DNA of 64,000 nucleotides from Strongylocentrotus droebachiensis (lineage: Eukaryota; Echinodermata; Echinoidea; Camarodonta; Strongylocentrotidae), in assembly GCA_035222895.1 (NCBI GenBank), contig JAVYIG010006602.1, positions 51,057-115,056 on the forward strand, in the 5' to 3' direction. Numbering within the stretch: the first letter of the stretch is position 1; each line of letters begins with the position of its first letter. Under the pieces are notes generated by a model that had not been told where the DNA came from, made no database searches, and saw only the letters and a program-made list of their open reading frames with translations. Position numbers and translations under genes: made by a program. Below, in pieces: positions 58,610 to 64,000 of the stretch.

Positions 58610-59790
58610 TCTATGTGGTTGTACAGTTCCGATGTAATTTATAAACCTTGCTTTGTTTAATATTCATGTTTTAAAAAATGTAAAATATTTTTAGACTTTG
58701 GTCAAGAACTTGAGTTTCAAGAGTTACGGCCGGTAGAATTGTTGAGGGTCTCGACATATTGTTAATATGAAAAGTGTATATGGATTGATTATTTTGTGTT
58801 TGTTGATATTTGCCAAATTCATTCTCCTGTTGTTTTGTCTCAGTTTCAATGATTATGTGAATGTAAATGTAATTACTATGTCTAGAATAAAATGGGTTAC
58901 TCTAATTGTATGCTTTGTAGATTTGGGTCCCTAACCCACTAAGGATTTCAATCAGATTTGATGTTTGAACCTGGTTTAAGAACTTCAACCAAGTTTTTTA
59001 TTTTCTAAGCTTAAGCACAGCATGTGGATGAAATAGAATTGGGCCTTTATAAAGAAAATAAGAAAGGAAAAAAAGAAGAAGAATCGAGTACTAGATACTT
59101 CAAATATGTCCATAATGCTTGAAGAATTGTGTTTTGTATTTGTCTTATATTGAGATTATAGATTTATCTGAAATCTAAGTTGTTCTTTCTGACCTTCTCT
59201 GTTAAGGTAATAGGTAATAAGGTAATATGATAATGTACTGTAAGATCATATTACAAGTCTTTTGTTACAAATGTGTATATCCCTACAGGTCTGTTAGGAT
59301 GCTTTGAACAGAATTTAACAAGTTACAGGCATTTCATTTAATTTTCTTTATACATGTATATTCTCTATACAAAATGAAAATTTGATGCAATTTATATATT
59401 CTGTGCCTTAAAATCAAAGAATTTAATTATCATACTGAGTCTTTATTTCTTTACTTGTGATCAAGGAGCTGTTTTCTCGAAATCGTCATAAGTCCAACTT
59501 CTACGACATACCATTGAAACTGGTGGTATAGAATAAACGCATGTTTCTATGGGATGTCCACAAACTTCGACTTATGGCGGTTTCAAGAAACTGGCCCCAA
59601 ATGTATATCTTGTAATAGTGTTTTTTGTTCTGGATTTTGACTTACTTTCTAGTTGCTTTGAATCCTTGAACATTAAATGTAAAACAATGATGAAAGTCAA
59701 TATATGTTTCATGCAGATTGGGAATCATATTTGTATATGAAAAATATATGTTTGAATTGTAGAATTGTGGTACAATAAAATAGAGGATAT
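58610..59790 (+). other. 3' UTR of the mosaic gene
   Basis: AT-rich non-coding sequence after the stop. AATAAA signals at 58886-58891 and 59774-59779 are candidate polyadenylation sites; the first gives a short UTR (about 300 nt), the second a UTR of about 1.2 kb that contains a small foldback element at 59465-59598. Confidence 0.55.
59465..59598. repeat. Foldback MITE in the 3' UTR region
   Basis: GTTTTCTCGAAATCGTCATA pairs with TATGGCGGTTTCAAGAAAC. Related to 54491-54622. Confidence 0.75.
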
Positions 59791-59880
59791 TTATCAGTTA
59801 TGTAATGAACATTAGCGATTACTACTGGTTTGTTGTGTTTTTGTTTTCATTTTACCATGTGATCCATGAATGTAGATTAA

Positions 59881-60361
59881 AGGTAATACAAAGTTTTGGT
59901 ATGGGGTCATGAATTCGGTTCAAAAGAACATATTGGAAGCATATGCAATCCTACAATATTCCGTGATCTTTGTCGCGGTTGAAATCGAGTCTAAAATTAT
60001 GAAATTGTAAATAATAAACTCGTTATGTTGTAAACGTCCCTCTCAAGGTTCAAGATTAAAGCTAGAAAAAAATGTTTCTTCACTAAAATCGACCGATTAG
60101 CTAAATCCGTTCGAAAATTATATATCACAACTACATGTTCTGAGATTTTCATGGTCGCAGCTACCAGTGTACGGCCATAGGCGCTATTTGAAATTTAGCA
60201 CCGGTCAATTTTTATATTCAATTTTTCTCGGAAATAGAAGTATTTTAGGGGCTAATTTTTCTAGGGCTTATAATACACCCACAGGGGTATCCAATTATAT
60301 CAAAATTGTAAAGAATCATTATCCACCCAATTTCAAAATTTCCCAAAACTTTGTATTACCT
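59881..60361. mobile_element. TTAA-flanked element, TIR AGGTAATACAAAGTTTTGG
   Basis: TTAA-AGGTAATACAAAGTTTTGG ... CCAAAACTTTGTATTACCT-TTAA, 19-bp perfect inverted ends, 481 bp. Lies 100 bp after the distal AATAAA. Confidence 0.93.
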
Positions 60362-60382
60362 TTAAGTGAGTGTTAATGGGTG

Positions 60383-60845
60383 GTCTGATAGAGTGGGTTG
60401 ATTGATTGAGCGATCAGTTGATTGAAACCTTGAATGATTTCATGGTTGATTGATAAATTAATCACTTAATTTGTTCACGATTCAATTGATTGATTATTAT
60501 TTTGATCAATTGATTGGTTGATTAGTGGACTGATACCTAAATTATAATTTGGATGTTCGATTAATTTATTTTTACCTGATTAAATGTTTGCATGATTGGT
60601 TGGTTATTTGATGAGTTGATTGATAGATCGAATGAATTTTCTGGAATTTGATTGATTAAGTGATTGATTAATAAACTAATTGATAAATTGATTAGTTGGT
60701 TAATAATACTTGACTGGTCAGTTAATTAATAGAGTGATTGATTTAGAGGATGATTGTTCATTTAATTGAGACTTTGATTGATTTTTGATTGATTGATTGA
60801 TTAATCATTTAATTTGATCATACCTTTATTGATTGATCCCTTGAT
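60383..60845. repeat. Degenerate TGAT/TTGA minisatellite
   Basis: About 460 bp of variants of TTGATTGATTGA with dispersed substitutions. Confidence 0.85.
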
Positions 60846-61361
60846 ACACTGTCGCTCATAAAGTTGGAATACTTTAGTTTTACCCCAATTTATGAAATTA
60901 TTAAAAAAAATTTTTAGAAATAATTGATCTAGATAATAGTATACATTCTCAGATTTTATTGAATAATAATTTGCCAATGTGTGTTTTGCGGGACTGCTAA
61001 AGCATGTGTAGTACTACCATGCTTAACAACTAGGGGACTTACGCCCTCAAGTCATAAATGACAGTAATGAGGATTAATGCCCCACAAAAGGTCACTAATA
61101 TAGCACATCGACAAGGTTTTGATCCTGGGGCCTCACAGTTATGAGGCCATTGCTTTGTCACTGAACCATGACTGTACGCAGCGGGGGCTAGGGTAGGGGG
61201 CAGTTTCCATAAATAAAAAAAAAAACAGAAAATGCAATAAATTTTCAATAATTTATTGCTTTTACCCCGGTTCCCAACATAAAAAAATCTTCTGTGTGCC
61301 CATGCCTTGAGCCGTAATGCATGGCCGTCCAGAGGATTTTTTGTACGTTCTTGCTGTCTAT

Positions 61362-61761
61362 GGGCGTGTTTATGCTTAACTTTTTCTGGCCAGAATCAGG
61401 CATCCGTTACGCGTTTAGTTTAAAACACGGTTGCGTCCTTTCTCGTTTTTGTAGAATCACCGAAAAACGGCGATCACGATCGCCGATCGTAAACTCACAA
61501 AAAGATGCGTTTACAATTTGTAAACGCGTTTAAATGGGGTCAACGCACTGACCTCTAGTGGGTTTACGCATGGACCATGGTCTACATAGCATGCGCATTT
61601 CAAGGTTGCGAATCCAGCTGCAAGGCCAATTAAGGCCACACAGGGAGAATTGCCTGGATGAGCCAGAGAAGTGAGCATAAACAGTACACCGTGGAACTGC
61701 GTTTACGATGAGCGTTACAAATCGCTCATTCTGCCTTCAAAATTTAAGCATAAACGCACCC
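61362..61761. mobile_element. MITE with GGGCGTGTTTATGCTTAA ends
   Basis: GGGCGTGTTTATGCTTAA at the left, TTAAGCATAAACGCACCC at the right. Interior is rich in AAACGCGTTT-like palindromes. TAT on both sides may be the target duplication. Confidence 0.85.
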
Positions 61762-61972
61762 ATATTATATTCTCTCTTCAAATCCCACCTTCTCTCTCTC
61801 TCTCTCTTTCTTAATCCCCCGGTATTACTCTTATTTAGGGACTTTACTCTCTCGCAAACAAAGCGATTGTGTGCTCTCATATTAGAGCAGAAATTTGTTG
61901 CGACAAACTCTTACTAATCTGTAATAGCGAATTAGATCGCTTTATAAACGGTTGCTGTGCTCTCCTATAACC

Positions 61973-62240
61973 GTGTGAGTCAACAAACAGTTCACACCTA
62001 GAAAATTGCTAATTATTTAAAAAATCATCTATGACAATAAATTATTATACATCTTATGAAAGAGTGTTTTATCCCAATTCATTTGGTATCATTTTTGTGT
62101 GGTATGTGTTCACGCTTGGCATTGTTTGCGATAGTGCAAAAATCGACTTGCGCCAAAGTGATGCCTACAGTATCGGGTGAGAGAATGAAGTGAATGTATC
62201 AAATTAAATGCAAATACATATGCTTTTTGCAGAAGCAAAG

Positions 62241-62274
<34 letters not shown>

Positions 62275-62615
62275 GCGCGCAATTGTTCTTTGATATTCGA
62301 TATTTGATATGTGTGGCATGATTAATTTTGTTAGGGATGTTATTTGGATCTGCAAAGGCCGAATTAATACCCAAAATCCTAATTGTTTTATTCAAATATC
62401 ACATTAAGCAACTTTGGCGCAAGTCGATTTTTGCACTCTCGAAACTAATACCCCCTGTTCATCCAAGCGTGAACACATGCCACACAAAAATGATACTAAA
62501 TGATTTGGGATAAAACACTCTTTCATAAGATGTATAATAATTTACTGTTCATAGATGATTTTTTAAATAATTAGCAAATTTCTAGGTGTAAACTTTTGTT
62601 GGACTCACACTGTAT
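61973..62615. mobile_element. Long foldback element with ~190-bp arms
   Basis: Left arm (GTGTGAGTCAACAAA ... CGACTTGCGCCAAAG) is matched in reverse by 62411-62615 (CTTTGGCGCAAGTCG ... GGACTCACAC). The spacer contains a (CA)n(CG)n microsatellite at 62241-62280. Confidence 0.9.
62241..62280. repeat. (CA)n(CG)n microsatellite
   Basis: Alternating purine-pyrimidine run inside the foldback spacer. Confidence 0.92.
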
Positions 62616-62629
62616 ATTAAGAGCGAAAT

Positions 62630-62890
62630 TCAAATTGCGAGTTAGATCGCTACAGTTGACGCTCCTACTATAGTGGCAAATTTCAAATAGCCAGTTAGAT
62701 CGCTACGACTGCTATATAAATCGAAATTCCAAATGCGAGTAACTAGATCGCTACAGTTGGCGCTCTACTGCTAGTATAGTACAAACTCTTACTAATAACT
62801 ATATAGGCCTAGTAGCGAATTATGTAGTAGCGAGTTATATCACTGGGGCTGCACCGCTCTCCTATTATCAAGAGCGAGTTAGATCGCTCA
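62630..62890. repeat. Array of AGCGAGTTAGATCGCT-like motifs
   Basis: Variants at 62636-62651, 62689-62704, 62734-62752, 62829-62844 and 62873-62888, and a distant one at 61926-61941. Each has near-palindromic AGCGA...TCGCT ends; most are followed by a CTACAGTTG-like segment. Directly upstream of the promoter region. Confidence 0.75.
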
Positions 62891-63060
62891 GGTTGCCGCG
62901 CTCGGGACTGCCCATGCGCGAGCGCTGATGAGTGCTTAGCGCGCGGGGATTGGACAGAAGTTTTGACTATGACGTCATACCTTGGTTACGTGCGCTCAAT
63001 ATACTCCCATTGGTTGTGTACGCTAAATCTTTACTAGTGTTTGATCTTCATACGGTTTGC
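62890..63060 (+). promoter_or_regulatory. Putative promoter of the second gene
   Basis: Locally CpG-rich stretch with a perfect CRE (TGACGTCA, 62970-62977), two inverted CCAAT boxes (ATTGG at 62949-62953 and 63009-63013) and a GC-rich CCCATGCGCG segment near 62911 resembling an NRF-1 site. No TATA box. It looks like a broadly expressed, TATA-less promoter. Confidence 0.5.
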
Positions 63061-63155
63061 AACTCGTACGAATTCTTAGCATTTATTTGGCAATAATTGG
63101 AGGAATTTTCCGGAGATTTCTAAGATCTTGATCAAGAAACCATCGGGAAACTAAT
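63050..63155 (+). other. Putative non-coding first exon of the second gene
   Basis: The sequence ends in a good donor (ctaat|gtaagt at 63155/63156) about 475 bp before the ATG-bearing exon. The 5' boundary is not defined by sequence; the transcription start is assumed to lie shortly after the CCAAT/CRE cluster. Confidence 0.4.
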
Positions 63156-63496
63156 GTAAGTTTTACCTGTCGTATTTTGACTCAAATATTTTTACTTTTT
63201 ATTTCAATAAACGTGAAATAGTGTGACCGTTAGCGGAGTGAAAAAGAGTGAGAGCGTGTGTAATATGAAATACGCGTATGAAAACAAAGGACAATTAGTT
63301 AGTTGTTTGCATGAGAGATAAATCAGTAAAATTTCAGAAATATCGATGTGGTATATCAATAATGTCAGTAGTTATTACTCTTTGAATCATAATAGAACAA
63401 TACTTATGAACAAGATTACGTTGAAGTCATCTATTTCTAAGTAATAATGAATTAGTGTTAGAGCATTAAGCATATTATTATTAATACCGTAAACCC

Positions 63497-63522
63497 TCTT
63501 TCTCTCTCTCTCTCTCTCTCCT
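63497..63522. repeat. (TC)n microsatellite in intron 1 of the second gene
   Basis: TCTCTC run about 110 bp before the coding exon. Confidence 0.85.
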
Positions 63523-63628
63523 CCCCGAATCCCCTTCTCTATCTCTGTCTGTTTAGTGTTGATGCAATCATAGAACACATGATATTCTAACTTCTCTTGA
63601 TATATGGGGGATTCTTTTTTTACTTTAG

Positions 63629-63863
63629 AATTATGGAGGACTTATCTAACATTCCTTGGTTAACCAGGGAGGAAGAACATCAAAGCATCCAGCGCAGAGC
63701 CAATAGACCCCGCCGCCAGCCGGCTGGCGTGCCTGACGACCAGCACACCGCTGAGATGCGTGCTGCCCTAGCAGAAGGGGCTAGTGATGCGGTTGCTACG
63801 GCAGCCAACCAGCTTGCCCCAATGACTGTCCTGGACAACGGTGATGACGGGATTATCATCGAG
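63629..63863 (+). CDS. First coding exon of an unidentified gene
   Basis: Acceptor tactttag (AG 63627-63628), ATG at 63633, open to a gaggtaggga donor after 63863, giving 77 codons in phase 0. The N-terminus MEDLSNIPWLTREEEHQSIQ is charged, followed by a basic RRANRPRRQP patch, an Ala-rich helix-like stretch and an acidic NGDDGIIIE end. No signal peptide, so an intracellular (cytoplasmic or nuclear) protein is likely. I do not recognise the family. GC content is much higher than in the flanks, as expected for real coding sequence. The rest of the gene is outside the window. Confidence 0.6.
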
Positions 63864-64000
63864 GTAGGGATTATTTTGTTTTATTTCTAGAAACACAACT
63901 TTATTAAGTTTTGCTCATAACTTGGGGGGGGGGGAATGTAAAGGGAAAACAAGACATAAAACAAAGGATGATGATGGTGATGCTGATGATAATTATGATA

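Overview
This is animal nuclear DNA. It has GT-AG introns, low gene density, several families of tRNA-derived SINEs, decayed LINE tails and dozens of foldback (MITE-like) elements, and the palindrome TACATGTA recurs throughout. The domains it encodes (SUEL, F5/8C, TSP1, C-type lectin, F-type lectin) and the repeat style fit an echinoderm, most likely a sea urchin. That assignment rests on family knowledge and look, not on a database match.

Positions 352-58609 (+ strand) hold the 3' part of one very large modular gene. I could place 50 exons. All have AG/GT borders (the last ends at a stop), and they join in a single frame for 9,980 nt: about 3,325 residues ending at TAG 58607-58609. The 5' end, with any signal peptide, lies upstream. 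Domain order is: LamG-like jellyroll; TSP1 remnant; TSP1; F5/8C; TSP1; TSP1; F5/8C; TSP1; TSP1; F5/8C; TSP1; TSP1; F5/8C; truncated F5/8C; F5/8C; C-type lectin; SUEL; SUEL; C-type lectin; F5/8C; Ig; SUEL; WxxW; SUEL; F-type lectin-like; SUEL x4; PAN/apple-like. I see no membrane segment in the part covered, so it is probably a secreted, multivalent carbohydrate-binding or extracellular-matrix protein. Domain borders are almost all phase 1, which allows whole modules to be duplicated, swapped or skipped. The first 20 kb repeats a TSP1-TSP1-F5/8C cassette about four times. The last 30 kb carries eight SUEL lectin domains, some with the canonical YGR and PC-KYL motifs and some that lost them.

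The introns are full of mobile DNA: tRNA-derived SINEs, non-LTR retrotransposon ends, TTAA-flanked elements (including two 367-bp copies in opposite orientation), long palindromes, and two large arrays containing (GTCC)n. Several introns also hold extra broken copies of neighbouring exon ends, some with a splice donor, so module turnover appears to be in progress.

Downstream (58610-62900) lie the 3' UTR with two AATAAA signals and repeat-rich intergenic DNA. At 62890-63863 a second, unidentified gene begins: a CRE/CCAAT-type promoter region, a non-coding first exon ending near 63155, and a first coding exon at 63629-63863.
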